64,000 bases of DNA from Okapia johnstoni (GCA_024291935.2 JAGTYA010000026.1:9156001-9220000); one strand, 5' to 3'; positions 22,174 through 34,003 are shown, counted from the stretch's first letter. Translations and numbers: made by a program. The notes: a model not told the origin generated them from the letters alone.

Positions 22174-22328
22174 GCTGGGCCGCCTGAAGGTGCTGACCTG
22201 GAGCTACCTGCTGTTAGTGGTCTCAGGGACCTGCGCTGCCTTCACCCTCAACTTCTCAGCCTACTGCGTTTGCCGATTCCTCTCAGGCATGGCTGTGTCG
22301 GGTGCCAGCAGCTCGTCTATGATTCTGA
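22174..22328 (+). CDS. SLC22A6-like exon 3
   Basis: The exon has 155 nt, acceptor TTTCACAG| and donor CTGA|GTGAGC. It reads LGRLKVLTWSYLLLVVSGTC, then AAFTLNFSAYC and RFLSGMAVSGASSS, forming TM3 and TM4. The second Arg of the MFS GRR/GRK signature is Leu. It ends one base into a codon, so only a proper exon 4 would continue the frame. Confidence 0.85.
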
Positions 22329-23205
22329 GTGAGCGGGAACCCAGGAGGGTCAGCTCATGGGGACTCCTCAATCACAGGGGTGCAGTGAACCAGGGAACCT
22401 GATAGATGCAAACCTCAGCTCCTTCCCTGAGTACCTGTCCCAGCCTGTTCTGAGCTATCTGGGTCTTTCCTGGAGTAGGTAGTGCCCCAAGAAGAAAAAT
22501 ATTAAGATCATGGCCTCTTTGGTGGCTCTGATCATTTGGAGCTGGAATTATAGGTATTTAGGGATCATTCTAATGATGAACTAAATAAAGACTCAGATTG
22601 GAGTGGGGTTGCTTAGAGAAGCCAGTCAATCATATAGGGAATCTTTTATTCAACACTTGCTTATTAAATACAATTTCAAAAGGCATTTAATTTGTGTCAC
22701 ATCCAGCACTGTGGATAAACAAGTGAACAAGAGGACACTACCCATGACCTTAAAGAGTTAATAGTCGACTGGGTGAGCTGCCAAGCAATTACAAATTGGT
22801 TTACTAAAGGCGAGGATGGGGGCTATCCTGGATGATGTGGGAGTTCAAAAGTGGGGTGCTCAATCAGGACTTTGGGTGCCAGGAAATCACCCCAGAAGTG
22901 GTAACATCTAAGCTCAGAACTGCACAAAATGTGAGGCAGAAAGAGAGGAAGTAAAGTTCTTGGGCAGAGTTCTGTGACTTCCTGTATCACAGGCTCTCAT
23001 GTTCTCCTGAATAAGTCTGCATTCTTCTATTGCCATGTAACAAATTACATATTTGACAGCTTGAAATAGCACACACTTAAATTATCTCACTGTTTCCACA
23101 GGTCAGGAATCCAGGCAGAACTTAGCTGAGTTCTCAGTTTAGGGCTTCACATTCTCATCTGGATGCTCAACTCGAGAAGACTCCACTTCTAAGCTCACCC
23201 AGGTT
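22329..23205. other. Exon 3 to exon 7 gap, left part: no exons 4-6
   Basis: I read this stretch on the + strand for YVYSLGQ, ESARW, NGKREEG and similar exon 4-6 lines and found none. From about 23005 the text (TTCTATTGCCATGTAACAAA) is an old mammalian repeat that resumes after the BovB insertion. Confidence 0.6.
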
Positions 23206-23578
23206 GTTGTTCAGTAGCCCAGTCATGTCCAACTCTTTGTGACTCCATGGACCGCAGCACACCAGGCTCCTCTGTCCTTCACTGTCTCCTGGAGTTCGCT
23301 CAAATTCATGTCCATTGAGTCAGAGATGCCATCCAACCATCTCATCCTCTGTTGCCCCCTTCTCCTCAATCTTTCCCAGCATCAAGGTCTTTCCCAATGA
23401 GTCGTCTGTTTGCGTCAGGTGGCCAGAGTATCAGAGCTTCAGCATCAGTCCTTCCAATGAATATTCAGAATTGATTCTCTTTAGGATTGACTAGTTTGAT
23501 CTCCTTGCTGTCCAAAAGACTCTCAAGAGTCTTCTCCAGCACCTCAATTTGAAAGCATCGATTTTTCGGCTGTTATCT
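23206..23578 (-). repeat. BovB 3' end
   Basis: The antisense copy runs from GTTGTTCAGTAGCCCAGTCATG to CATCGATTTTTCGGCTGTT and disrupts an older repeat. It lies exactly where exons 4-6 of the SLC22A6-like gene would be expected. Confidence 0.88.
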
Positions 23579-23894
23579 GAACTCATTTCCTTGCAGTTGT
23601 AGGACTGAGGGCCCTGGCTTCTTGCTGGCTATCAGCTGGGAGTTAACCTCAGCTTCTAGAGATTACTCTCAGTTTTTCACAAGGACCTTCCCACCATGGC
23701 TGCCCACTTCATCACACCAACAAGGAGCATCTCTAGAATGGGTCTGCCAGCAGGGCTCCATCCTGGAGGCCGTCTGTCACTATGTCTTTCTAAATACTGT
23801 GCAACGTGTCCCTGGCAAGGGGATCATTTGCAGCTGACAAGAGTATAACCGTGATCTCACTTGATTTGTATACTTCCATAATTGTTCTGAAGGA

Positions 23895-24050
23895 AAACCT
23901 GGAGGGCTGCAGAGGATGAGATGGTTAGATAGCATCACTGATTCAACGGACATGAGTTTGAACAAACTCTGGGAGATAGTGAAGGTACAGGGGAGCCTGG
24001 TGTCCTGTGGTCCATGGGGTCACAAAGAGCTGGATATGAGTGAGGACACA
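23895..24050 (+). repeat. BovB 3'-terminal fragment
   Basis: AGGGCTGCAGAGGATGAGATGG to GGTCACAAAGAGCTGGATATG is the last 150 bp of BovB in sense. A (CA)n run at 24046-24079 follows. Confidence 0.8.
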
Positions 24051-24351
24051 CACACGTGAGCACACACACATACACACAGCAGGGAACTGGAAGGAGGGGA
24101 AGAGGATCTGTTGTGAGGTAAAAACATTATTTTCTCCTAGGTAATTTTTAAATGCATGATAGATAACATTTTTTTTTTTAGAATTAATGGAAGACTTTCT
24201 TATCTGCATTCAAAATATAAAAACCCCACTGAAAGACTGATATAAGGCCTAAAGGAAAGCACAGACAGTGAGAGCAGTTGGCCGACTGTAATTACTATGT
24301 AGACTTGGCATGCCTATTACTCAAAGCATATCCCCTCTGCTCCTGCCCCAG

Positions 24352-24566
24352 GTTCGTACTCCTTTTCAGCCTCTATGGCATGATCATGAGTCTGCAGAAT
24401 TTTGAGATCAACATCTACCTGGCCCAGGTGTTCTTCACAATTGTGGACCCACCGTTTTATTTCCTGGGCTTTTTGGCCACCAGATCACTTGGCCGCAAAC
24501 ATACCCAAACAGCCTCCGTGCTGTTGGCAGGGGTCTGCATTGTGACCTGCGCAATGATACCCCTGG
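24352..24566 (+). CDS. SLC22A6-like exon 7
   Basis: The exon has 215 nt, acceptor CTGCCCCAG| and donor CTGG|GTGAGT. TM7-9 read FVLLFSLYGMIMSLQNFEIN, IYLAQVFFTIVDPPFYFLGF, the loop LGRKHTQ, and LLAGVCIVTCAMIPL. The position of OAT1 Lys382 (DLPAKLV) is Tyr (DPPFYFL). Identity to the neighbouring SLC22A6 exon is just under half. Confidence 0.88.
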
Positions 24567-24728
24567 GTGAGTACCGCCCCATTCCGGCTCCGGTTCTGGT
24601 TCTTCCCCAAGCCCGGCTCTCAATCTGGCCCAAGTCAGCTACCCGGAGCGTGTGAAAAACTCAAGGCTCCTCCAAATCTTTCCCAGCATCTTATCACCAC
24701 CTCTTATCACCACCTCTTTTCCTTCCAG

Positions 24729-24837
24729 ATCACATATTCCTCCGCATCACGATGGCCGTGATAGGAAAAGGCTGTTTGAATGGCTCCTTGAACTGCCTCT
24801 TTATGTACATGGGGGAGCTGTACCCCACAGTAATGCG
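24729..24837 (+). CDS. SLC22A6-like exon 8
   Basis: The exon has 109 nt, acceptor CTTCCAG| and donor ATGCG|GTGAGT. It reads DHIFLRITMAVIGKGCLNGS, then LNCLFMYMGELYPTVM, with GKGCL and GELYPT conserved. This is TM10. Confidence 0.88.
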
Positions 24838-24899
24838 GTGAGTGGGGGTGCTGGGGAGGAGTCCTGGGGTGGAATAATCAGGCCCTAGGGCCAGATGGT

Positions 24900-25266
24900 T
24901 TCCAGTCAGAAAGAGCACAAAGGTCAAGCAATTATTTTTTAAGGCAAGAAAGAAGAACAAAAACACGCAGAAGTTAGAACAAATTAAAGACAAAAAGGAA
25001 GATGGTACTAGTAACTCAAAACACATCAGTCGATACAATAAATGTAAACAGATTAAACCTACCAGTTGCAAGACAAATAATCCAAGTGGATTTTTATCTA
25101 ATTCATGTAGTTTACCAGAGACCCATCTAAAACGTGAGACCATGAAAATCTTAAATGTGGAGAAATAGAAAAGGATATACTAGGCAAATATTAACCAGAA
25201 GACAGGTAGATAGAGAGGTCAAAATAGACTTTAAGAGCAAAAAAAGTACAATAGTTAAGAATATGG
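24900..25266 (+). repeat. L1 fragment, sense
   Basis: Text such as GATTAAACCTACCAGTTGC and TTTACCAGAGACCCATCTAAAACG resembles L1 ORF2. No open frame survives. It starts a 6 kb zone of L1 pieces in the exon 8-9 intron. Confidence 0.65.
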
Positions 25267-25396
25267 CCCTGGATTCCCCACCTGCCCAGTGGTTAGGACT
25301 CGACACTTTCACTGCCAGAGCCCCAGGTTCAATCCCTGATTGGGGAATTAAGATCCTGCAGGTCACATGGTGCAGCCAAAAAAAAAAAAAAAAAGA
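25267..25396 (+). repeat. CHR-2-type tRNA-Glu SINE
   Basis: The sense head is readable as GATTCCCCACCTGCCCAGTGG, then GGTTCAATCCCTGATTGGGG; it ends in A16 at 25379-25394. Confidence 0.85.
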
Positions 25397-26136
25397 ATAT
25401 GGCTCTGGTATAAAAGGTAACTAGTCCAGTCAGTCATCTTAACTATAAAACGCAAATAATCATAGTACCAGAAATAGATTAAATAGAAAATAAATGTGTG
25501 AAAGAGAGTCAAAAAAAAAGTCAGTCTTTGAAAATACCAATGAAATGGGCAAATGCCTGGTAATAATAATAAATTTTTAAAAAGACTAGACATGAATAAA
25601 TATTGGAAATAAAAAACTGAACAATAGATCTAGAGTAGTTAAGATGCAAAATTTTAATTATGTAATTAAAGATGCAAAAAATCTATAAACAAGTCTATAC
25701 TGGTAAATTCTAAATTTAGATTAAATTTATAAATTATTTTTTAAAACAATATAGGAAAACTAATTCTAGAATAAATTAAAAATTTGAATAATAAACTTTA
25801 AAATCTCATCTCAAAAAAAACACCAGGCCCAGATATTAATATAGGTGAGTTCCACCACATTTTCAAGGAGCAAACCTTCCAATGTTATATAAATGATTCC
25901 CCAAAACAGAGAAAAAGGGAAACTATGTCAGTTACATTCTGTGAAGCAAGGTGATACTGAAACCAAAGGAGATTAGTTATGAAATGAAGATAACAGGCCA
26001 ATATTACTCATAAACAGATACAAAAATCCTAAACAAAATATTAGAAAAATGAATTCAGTGATGTATAAAAAAAGATTATACATGATCAAGGAGAGTTGAT
26101 CTCAAGAAAGCAAGGATAGTTTTACATTAGAAAATA
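25397..26136 (+). repeat. L1 fragment, sense
   Basis: A/T-rich text with GAGTTCCACCACATTTTCAAGG and GGCCAATATTACTCATAAACAG corresponds to a decayed L1 ORF2. Confidence 0.6.
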
Positions 26137-26316
26137 CATTAAGGACTTCCCTGGCAGTCCAGTGGCTAAGACTTTGAGCTTCCACTGCAGGGGGCACAGG
26201 TTCAATCTCCTGTCAGGAACTATGATCCCACATGTCATGGGGCATGGAAAAAAATATATATATATATATATATATATGTGCGTGTGTGTGTGTGTGTGTA
26301 TGTGTGTATATGTATA

Positions 26317-26350
<34 letters not shown>
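26137..26350 (+). repeat. CHR-2 SINE plus (TA)n(TG)n(TA)n microsatellite
   Basis: The SINE (GGACTTCCCTGGCAGTCCAG, GGTTCAATCTCCTGTCAGG) ends at about 26250. Its tail has expanded to a compound TA-TG-TA microsatellite of about 100 bp (26253-26350). Confidence 0.88.
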
Positions 26351-26415
26351 ACCACATTAAGAGATTATCATCCCAATAAAATAAAAAAAAAAAAACCTTT
26401 AATAAAAATTAACCT

Positions 26416-26535
26416 CCATGGACTTCCCTGGTGGTGCAGTGGTTAAGACTTCACCTTTCAATGCAGTGGGTATGGGTTCCATCCCTGGTCGGGGAACTAA
26501 GACCCCACATGCCTCACAGTCAAAACATCAAAATA
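26416..26535 (+). repeat. CHR-2-type tRNA-Glu SINE
   Basis: The sense head GGACTTCCCTGGTGGTGCAGTGG and GGTTCCATCCCTGGTCGGGG; 66 bp after the preceding compound repeat. Confidence 0.85.
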
Positions 26536-26559
26536 TAAAACAGAAGCGAAATCCATTAA

Positions 26560-27157
26560 AGACTTTTAAAATGGTCCACATCAAAAAAATTTTTTTAATT
26601 AAGATTCATTAAAAACAGTCTTAGTGAAACAACAATAGAAGAAAAATTAACTTGATAGAAACATCTGCCAAAAATCCACAACAAATATTAATATTAATGG
26701 TGAAACTTCAGAAGCATTCTCTTTAAATTTGGGAATAAGACCAATGTGTCTGCTATCTCCCTCTCTATTCAATATTATCCTAGAGAGTGTGATCAGTGCC
26801 TGGGATAAGAATAACAAAAGAAATAGGACTGGAAAGGAAAAATCAAAGCTATCATTACTTAAAGAGGATGTAGCTGTCTGTATATAAAATAGATAACTAA
26901 TAAGAACTTACTGTATAACACAGGGAACTCTACTCAATACTCTGTAATGACCTATATGAGAACAGAATCTAAAACAGAGTGGATATATGTATATGTATAA
27001 CTTCACTGATTCACTGTGTATAGCAGAAACATAATATTGGAAGTCAACTATACTCCAATGAAAATTAATTTTAAAATATACATATAAAAATCTAAAATTA
27101 TTAGACATAGTAAAGTTTGGCAAGGTGACTGGATACAAGGTCGGTAAATGAAAGATC
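26560..27157 (+). repeat. L1 ORF2 and 3'-end remnants
   Basis: ATGTGTCTGCTATCTCCCTC followed by TATTCAATATTATCCTAGAG is the L1 RT line (L-S-P-L-LFNI-type). A second, younger 3' end follows at 26890-27075 (CTTACTGTATAACACAGGG, CTATACTCCAATG). Confidence 0.7.
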
Positions 27158-27312
27158 AAGGGACTTCCCTGATGGTCCAGTGGCTAAGACTCCACCCTCC
27201 CAATACAGGGTGCCCAGGTTCAACCCTGGGTCAGGGGACCAGATCCCACAAGCTCCAACTACGAGTTCATGTGCCACAGCTAAGTCCTGGTGCAGCCAAA
27301 TAAATAAATAAA
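27158..27312 (+). repeat. CHR-2-type tRNA-Glu SINE
   Basis: Sense GGGACTTCCCTGATGGTCCAG to GTCCTGGTGCAGCC with a (TAAA)n tail at 27298-27313. Confidence 0.88.
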
Positions 27313-27845
27313 TGTTATAAATAATCAATTGCAGTCTCTACTCTTGCAAAAGAGATTTTTTTAATTCCTATATCAAGGAAAATGTTTAAATATATTAAAA
27401 GATATTAAAGAGAATGTAAATAAATGTATTATGTGCAGGGATAGGAAATCTCATGATGTCAACTCATAACCGACATAGGTTGATATTAAAATGTCAGTGG
27501 TTCCAATTTTGATTTATAAATTCAAAGCAATTCTGATGACAATCCCAATGGATATTTTCAAGAAACCAGCAGGTGAATTCTAAAATATATGTAAAAGTAC
27601 TGTGGGCCAAGTATAACTCAGGTACTTTTTTAAAAAAGACAGAGGGAGAGGACTTGCCCTACCAGAAATTAAGACATATTATAAATTCTTGCTATAAAAT
27701 TGTAGTAATTGAGATAGTGGATGCCAGAGCAGGAAGGGACAAATTGTCCAATGGAAAAGGATAGCAAGCCCCAAAACAGACCCACTGGGAAAAACACTGC
27801 AGGTGATTGGATAAAGCCTGGACTATGGAACAACTAGTACCAGGA
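27313..27845 (+). repeat. L1 ORF2 remnant, sense
   Basis: The phrases ATAAATTCAAAGCAATTCTG, CAATCCCAATGGATATTTTC and TATAAAATTGTAGTAATTGAG are L1 ORF2 C-terminal text; the frame is broken. Confidence 0.7.
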
Positions 27846-27847
27846 CA

Positions 27848-28055
27848 TCTGGGCTTTCCTGGTGGCTCGGTAATAAAGAATCTGCCTGCAACACAGAAGA
27901 CACAGTTTCGATCCCTGCGTCGGGAAGATTCCCTGGAGAAGGAAATGACAACCCACTCCACTATTCTTGCCTGAGAAATCCCATGGACAGAGGAGCCTGG
28001 TGGGCTATAGTCCATGCGGTTGCAAGAGTCAGACATGACAGCAACTAAGCCAGCC
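27848..28055 (+). repeat. Bov-tA SINE
   Basis: Full-length sense copy GGGCTTTCCTGGTGGCTCGG through TTCGATCCCTGCGTCGGG to AGTCAGACATGACAGCAAC, interrupting L1. Confidence 0.9.
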
Positions 28056-28647
28056 ACCACCAACAGGATACCTATTTACCTATATGAAAAATAAATAAAA
28101 TGCAATCCATATTTCAACCTTAAAGAAAAATTAATTTCTGCTGAAGAGGGGAGGATTTCTGAAGACATTCTTTAAAAAGGCTAACCAAAAAAGAAACACT
28201 GATAAATTTTTCTGTATTGGATTTTTTCCCCCCCTGGCCATTTGTTTCACCATAAACAAGGTGAAAAGAGAAAAAGGAGGTATTTACAAGGATTTGTATA
28301 CAGCATCTATAAAGAACTTCTGGAAATCAATGAGAGGGAAAGACTATTTCCATTAAAGTAACAAAATAACATTGACAATAATCCCCCGAAATATTTTTAA
28401 ATATCCTTAAAGTGTTTTTAAATCTCCACCAAGGAGCTGGAATAAGAGTACGGGAAAACTAGGCCAACCATCTAAGGGCAATCGGGAATTGGGAGCCCGG
28501 AGAGGTAAGCAGAGCACCTGAGCAAGCACTACACTTAATAAAGAAAGTCATATGCATTCTCTTTGATCTCAGAATCAACTGTTTAACACAGTACTGGGGA
28601 TCCTGGACAACACTGCTGTATTCAGAAATAAAAAGAAATAAGAAATT

Positions 28648-28940
28648 TGGGGTCTTCCCTGGTGGTACGATGGATAATAATCTACCTGCCAGTGGAGGGG
28701 ACACGGGTTCGATCCCTGGTCAGGGAAGCTTTCACATGCTATGAAGCAACTAAAGCCCATGAGCCACAACCACGGAAGCCCATACACCTAGAACCTGTTC
28801 TCTGAAACAAGAGATGCCACTGCAATGAACCCCCCCCCCACTGCAACAAGGAGTAGCCCCCACTTGCCACCAACTAGAGAAAGCCTGAGTGCAGCAACAA
28901 AGACACAGCACAGCCAAAAAGAAATAAATCTTTAAAAAAA
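28648..28940 (+). repeat. CHR-2-type SINE, near full length
   Basis: Sense GGGTCTTCCCTGGTGGTACG, GGTTCGATCCCTGGTCAGGG, later GCAACAAAGACACAGCACAGCC and an A tail. It contains a C10 run at 28831-28840. Confidence 0.88.
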
Positions 28941-28944
28941 AAAA

Positions 28945-29028
28945 GAAATTTAAAAGAGGAGTGTTTAAAACACCATTATTTAGAGAGAAATTTAAAAGAG
29001 GAGTGTTTAAAACACCATTATTTAGAGA
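28945..29028. repeat. Perfect 42-bp tandem duplication
   Basis: The 42-bp unit starting GAAATTTAAAAGAGGAGTG occurs at 28945-28986 and again at 28987-29028 without a mismatch. Confidence 0.95.
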
Positions 29029-29061
29029 GATTATGACCATCACCCTAAATAAACCAATAAA

Positions 29062-29276
29062 ATCAATGTGTGTGTGCTTAGTTGCTCAGTCATGTCTGAA
29101 TCTTTTTGACCCCATGGACTTCAGCCCGTCAGGCTCCTCTGTCCATGGGGATTCTCCAGGCAAGTATACTGGAGTGGGTTACCATGCCCTCCTCCAGGGG
29201 ATCTTCCTGACCCAGGAATCAAACCCAGGTCTCCCGATTTGTAGGTGGATTCTTTACCGTCTGAGCCACCAGAATC
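29062..29276 (-). repeat. Bov-tA SINE
   Basis: Antisense copy, from GTGCTTAGTTGCTCAGTCATG to TCTTTACCGTCTGAGCCACC. Confidence 0.9.
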
Positions 29277-29279
29277 AAT

Positions 29280-30045
29280 AAACAAAACTAATAAAAGAGT
29301 TTAGCAGGATGGTGGTTACAAAATCAAATTACCAAATGTCAAGAGCGATAACGTAGAAGCTATACCCTAGAAGCAATAACCTAGAGGAAAAATCCAGAAG
29401 ATAATCTAGAAAATCTTTGAAAATGAAGACACTATTCAGAAAAGCACCTAAAGCAAGATATTATCAGGAAATTAACAGAGGACACCCAAGACTTCCATGG
29501 AGAAGTTTTCTGAAATCTTCTTAAGACATAAAGATTATCTTAGTAAATGGGGAGACATTCCACACTCTTGTTTAGAATAACATAATAAAGATGTCCATCC
29601 TCCTCAAGTTAACTTTTAGAAATTTGTAGAAATTCAACAGAATCTAATCAGAATTTCAATCAGATCATTTTTTAGGAACTCCAAAAATTTATTCTAAAAT
29701 TTATATAGAAGAAAAAAGACCATAATTGCTAGTCAGTTCTGAAACAGCAAAGCAAAGAGGAGTCTGTCATTCTACCATCTATAAAGACATATAACAAAGC
29801 CACGGTATGTCTGTGGCTTTCTTGGTGGAAAAAGAAACAAACAGAATTAATGAGAGGGCTTGGAAACTAATAGATACAGATGGAGACAAGGATGCAGATG
29901 AAGACAGAGATAGAGGTGGGGGAGGAGGAAGGAAGGGGAGGGAGGGGAAGAGGAAAAGAGAAATACGGGGACTATATCCATTCGATGATATCAAAAAGGA
30001 CTTCTGCTTGTTGAAGGATGCAACGGACAAATTTAAAAGACAGAG
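29280..30045 (+). repeat. L1 3' remnant, sense
   Basis: GCAGGATGGTGGTTACAAAATC and CTATTCAGAAAAGCACCTAAAG are L1 ORF2 C-terminal text; the A/G-rich run GGTGGGGGAGGAGGAAGG is at 29912-29960. Confidence 0.6.
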
Positions 30046-30168
30046 AGGAATTCCCTCATGGTCCAGTGGTTAGGACTCGGCGCTTTCACTGCTGGGGTCT
30101 GGGTTCAATCCCCGATCAGGGAGCTAAGATTCCACAAGCAAGCCACAAGCAAAAGAAAAAATATTAAA
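30046..30168 (+). repeat. CHR-2-type tRNA-Glu SINE
   Basis: Sense GGAATTCCCTCATGGTCCAG with GGTTCAATCCCCGATCAGGG. Confidence 0.85.
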
Positions 30169-30840
30169 AGACAGAGGGTAGATCGGGAGGAGGTTTGTAC
30201 AACATTTAACACTGACAAAGTTCAAATATTAAAAATATAAACGAAACTCCTACAGATCAGCAAGAAAGAGAAGGAATTCCAGTAGGAACTTGACAAAAGA
30301 AATAAATACATGGGCATTTTACCGACAATGAAGCCCCAAAGATTAACTACATGAAGAATGAGACGGTCACTGCACACATTAAAATGGCAACATTAAAAAG
30401 CTGGATTATGCCAGCTGTTGGTGGCCACAGGAGAAAACAGGATCCCTAAATCCCCACATGGCCTACATGCACCACTAGTGGGTATGAACGTTGGTGCTGC
30501 CATTCTAGAAACTACTGGCAGCACTCACACACACACTCACACACACACACACTCACACACACGCCTAACTATTCCCTTCTTGGGCTTTATCTTAGAGAAC
30601 TTTTCACAAAGGAATGCCTACATGATCCATATACGAGCACATTCACTGCAGTTTTGTTTGAGGTCATGGCTGATGGGCAGCAGTCTAGACATTTAGACGA
30701 ACCATGGAGAGATGCCCACTGTGGAGGATTATGCAACAGTAGGTAAACAGATAGGCATGGAAATATCTTTGAAACAGAGCATTGAACCAACACAACATTG
30801 TAAAGCAATTATAGTCCAATAAAAAAAAAAGAGTGCTGGA
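30169..30840 (+). repeat. L1 3' remnant with CA microsatellite
   Basis: L1 3' text (ATTTTACCGACAATGAAGCC) is followed by (CA)n at 30532-30562 and ends with ACACAACATTGTAAAGCAATTATAG and A10. Confidence 0.65.
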
Positions 30841-31009
30841 TGAAATGAGAAATAGAATGACCTATTACCTATACCATTTAGGTAAATTAAAATATTTGCA
30901 CATGAAACAATACTTTACAAGAACATATGCAAATAAAAAATGCACATAAAACACGATAGAATAAGTTGACTTTGGCAAGGAAGGGATTAGGAGAGGATAA
31001 TAATATTAT

Positions 31010-31468
31010 ATTATAGCTATGGTTTTCCTAGTAGTCATGTACGGATATGAGAGTCGGATCATAAAGAAGGATAAATGCCAAAGAGCTGATGCTTTCAAAT
31101 TGTGGTCCTGGAGAAGACTCTTCAGACTCCCTTTGACTGCAAGAAGATCAAACCACTCAATCCTAAAGGAACTCAACCATGAATATTCATTGGAAGGACT
31201 GACACTGAAGCTAAAGCTGAAGCTCCAATAGGCCACCTGATGTGAAGAGCCGACTCACTTAAAAAAAACCAGACCCTGATGCTGGGAAAAATTGAGGGCA
31301 GGAGGAGAAGGGGGAAACAGAGGATGAGATGACTGGATGGCATCATTGACTTAATGGATTCAGTTTGAACAAACTCTGGGAGATAGTGAAGGACAGGGAA
31401 GCCTTATGTGCTGCAGTCCATGGGGTTGCAAAGAATCAGACACGACTTAGCAACTGAAGAACAACGAT
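31010..31468 (+). repeat. BovB 3' end
   Basis: Sense TAGCTATGGTTTTCCTAGTAG to AGACACGACTTAGCAACTGAAG; RT C-terminal frame degraded. Confidence 0.88.
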
Positions 31469-31907
31469 GATTATATCGATAAAAAGGACTCAACAATTAA
31501 GATGGGGAATAAAAAGGACTTTCAAGTACAAATGATAATAGAGGGTGAGGATCATGAACTGAGCTTTATAACTAACTCAACCCTCTGCTCCTGAGGTTCA
31601 AAAAAAAAAAATGTAGAAAGAGAGAGAGTGACTAGGTCGGTACTTTAGATAAGATGATCCGGGTAGGTCTCCTCTGTAAGGATCAAAGGCAAACAGTAAA
31701 GAATAAATGAGGACAGAAAGGGACAGGGTGCAAGATAAGAACCGGGTAGTCAGGACCCATCACATAGGAATTTAGAAGGAAGTCAGATTTTATTCTAGCC
31801 TGATGAGATATCACAGATGATTTTAAGCAGAGGGTGTAAGGATCTGAGTTACACTTTTTAAAGATCACTTTGTGGGAATTTGGGGCTGACATGTATACAC
31901 TATTGGT

Positions 31908-33690
31908 TTTGTTTGTTGTTGTCCAGTCACTAAGTTGTGCCCAACTCTTTGGAACCCCATGGACTGAAGCATGCCAGGCTCCCCTGTCCTTCACTATCTC
32001 CCAGAGTTTGCCCAAATTCATATCCATTGAGTCAGTGATGCTATCTAACCATCTCAGCCTCTGCCACCCACTTCTCCTCCTGCCCTCAATCTTTCCCAGC
32101 ATCAGGGTCTTTTCCAATGAATCGGCTGTTTGCATCAGGTGGCCAAAGTATTGGAGCTTCAGCATCAGTCCTTCTGATGAATATTCAGGATTGATTTCCT
32201 TTAGGATTGACTGGTTTGATCTCCTTGCAGTCCAAGGGACTCTCAAGAGTCTTCTCCAGCACCACAGTTTGAAAGCATCAGTTCTTTGGTGCTCAGCCTT
32301 CTTTATGATCCAACTCTCACATCCAAACACAACTACTGGAAAAACCATAGCTTTAACCATATGGATCTTTGTTCACAGTGATGTCTCTGCTTTTTAATAC
32401 ATTGTCTAGGTTTGTCATAGTTTACCTTTCAAGGAGCAAGCGTCTTTTAATTTCATGGCTATAGTCACTGTCCACAGTGATTTTGGAGGCCAGGAAAATA
32501 AAATCTGTCACTGCTTCTCCCTTTCTGTTTGTCATGAAGTGATGGGACTGGTTGCCATGATGTCAGTTTTTTGAAAGTTGAGTTTCAAGCTAGTTTTTTC
32601 ACTCTCCTCTTTCACCCTCATCAAAAGCCTCTTTAGTTTCTCTTCATTTTCTGCCATTAGAGCAGCAGCATCTGCATATCTGAGGTTGTTGATATTTCTC
32701 CTGGCAATCTTATTTCAGCTTGTGACTCATACAGCCAGGCATTTCATATGATGTACTCTGCATAGAAGTTAAATAAGCAGGGTGACAATATACAGCCTTG
32801 ACACACTCCTTTCCCAATTTTGAACCAGTCCATTGTTCCATGTCCATTTCTAACTGTTGCTTATATACCCACATACAGATTTCTCAGGAGACAGGTAAGG
32901 AGGTCTGGTATTCCCATCTCTTTAAGAATTTTCCACAGTTTTTTGTGATCCACACAGTCAACGGCTTTAGTCAATGAAGCAGAAGCAGATGTTTTTCTGG
33001 AATTTCCTTGCTTTCTCTATGATGCAGCGAATGTTGGCAATTTGATCTCTGGTTCTTCTACTTTCCTGAACCCAGCTTGTACATCTGGAGGTTCTCAGTT
33101 CAAGCTGAAGTCTAGCTTGAAGTATTTTGAGCATAACCTTGATAGCATCTGAAATGAACACAATTTGATGATAGTTTGAACATTCCTTGGCATTGCTCTT
33201 CTTTGGGATTGGAAAGAAAACTGACCTTTTCCAGTCCTGTGGCCACTGAGGAGTTTAATCTCTTCTACTTCTGTTAGGTCCTTACCATTTCTGTCCTTTA
33301 TCATGCCCATCCTTCCATGAAATGTTCCCTTGATATCTCCAGTTTTCTTGAAGAGATCTCTAGTATTTCCCATTCTATTGTTTTCCTCTACTTCTTTGCA
33401 TTGTTCATTGAAGAAGGCCTTCTTATCTCTCCTTGCTGTTCTCTGGAACTCAGCTTTCAGTTGGCTATATCTTTCCCTTTCTCCTTTACCTTTTGCTTCT
33501 CTTCTTTCCTCAGCTATTTGTAAAGCCTCCTCCGAAAGAAGACAACCATTTTTGCCTTCTTGGATTTTTTTTTGGTATGGTTTTGGTCACTGCCTCCTAT
33601 ACAATGTTACAAACTTCCGTCCAGAGTTTTTCAGGCATTCTGTATATCAGATCTAATCCCTTGACTCTATTCATCACCTCCACTGTATAA
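31908..33690 (-). mobile_element. BovB (RTE) LINE, long 5'-truncated copy
   Basis: Read on the - strand, it begins at the line E-S-R-D-L-I (33690 end) and proceeds through the linker (NAEF, KKAFF), the RT core, and the C-terminal part (225-residue frame ending at 31683 with MVKAMVFPVVVFGCESWIIK). The frame is broken in several places. The endonuclease is absent. It lies in the exon 8-9 intron of the SLC22A6-like gene. Confidence 0.88.
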
Positions 33691-33734
33691 TCATAAGGGA
33701 TTTGATTTAAGTCATACCCGAATGGCCTACACTA

Positions 33735-33950
33735 TTGATACTATATATAAACAGATAACTAATGAGAATCTCCCGTATAGCACAGAGAACTCTACTTGGT
33801 GCTCTGTGATGACCTAAATAGGAAAGAAATCCAAAAAAGACAGGATATGCATATACATATGGCTGGTTCACTTTGCTGTACAGCAGAAAATGACATAGCA
33901 GTGCAAAGAAACTGTAATCCAATTTTTAAAAATAAAATAAAGATCACTTT
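33735..33950 (+). repeat. L1 3' end
   Basis: Sense AACAGATAACTAATGAGAATC, CACTTTGCTGTACAGCAG and an A-rich end. Confidence 0.75.
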
Positions 33951-34003
33951 GGCTTCCTCATGGAGAATCGACCACGAATAGAAAGGTCCAGAGTAGAAAT
34001 GGG

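Noticed and set aside
22329..24351. Hidden exons 4-6 of the SLC22A6-like gene
   Set aside because: Read for YSLGQ, ESARW, NGKREEG and LFLCLS in this gap; only repeats and unrelated DNA were found.
30534..30562. CRISPR-like direct repeats
   Set aside because: Only dinucleotide microsatellites and SINE copies; no spaced identical repeats, and the genome is mammalian.
31683..32360. 225-residue open frame on the - strand
   Set aside because: It is the decayed C-terminal part of BovB reverse transcriptase, not a host gene.
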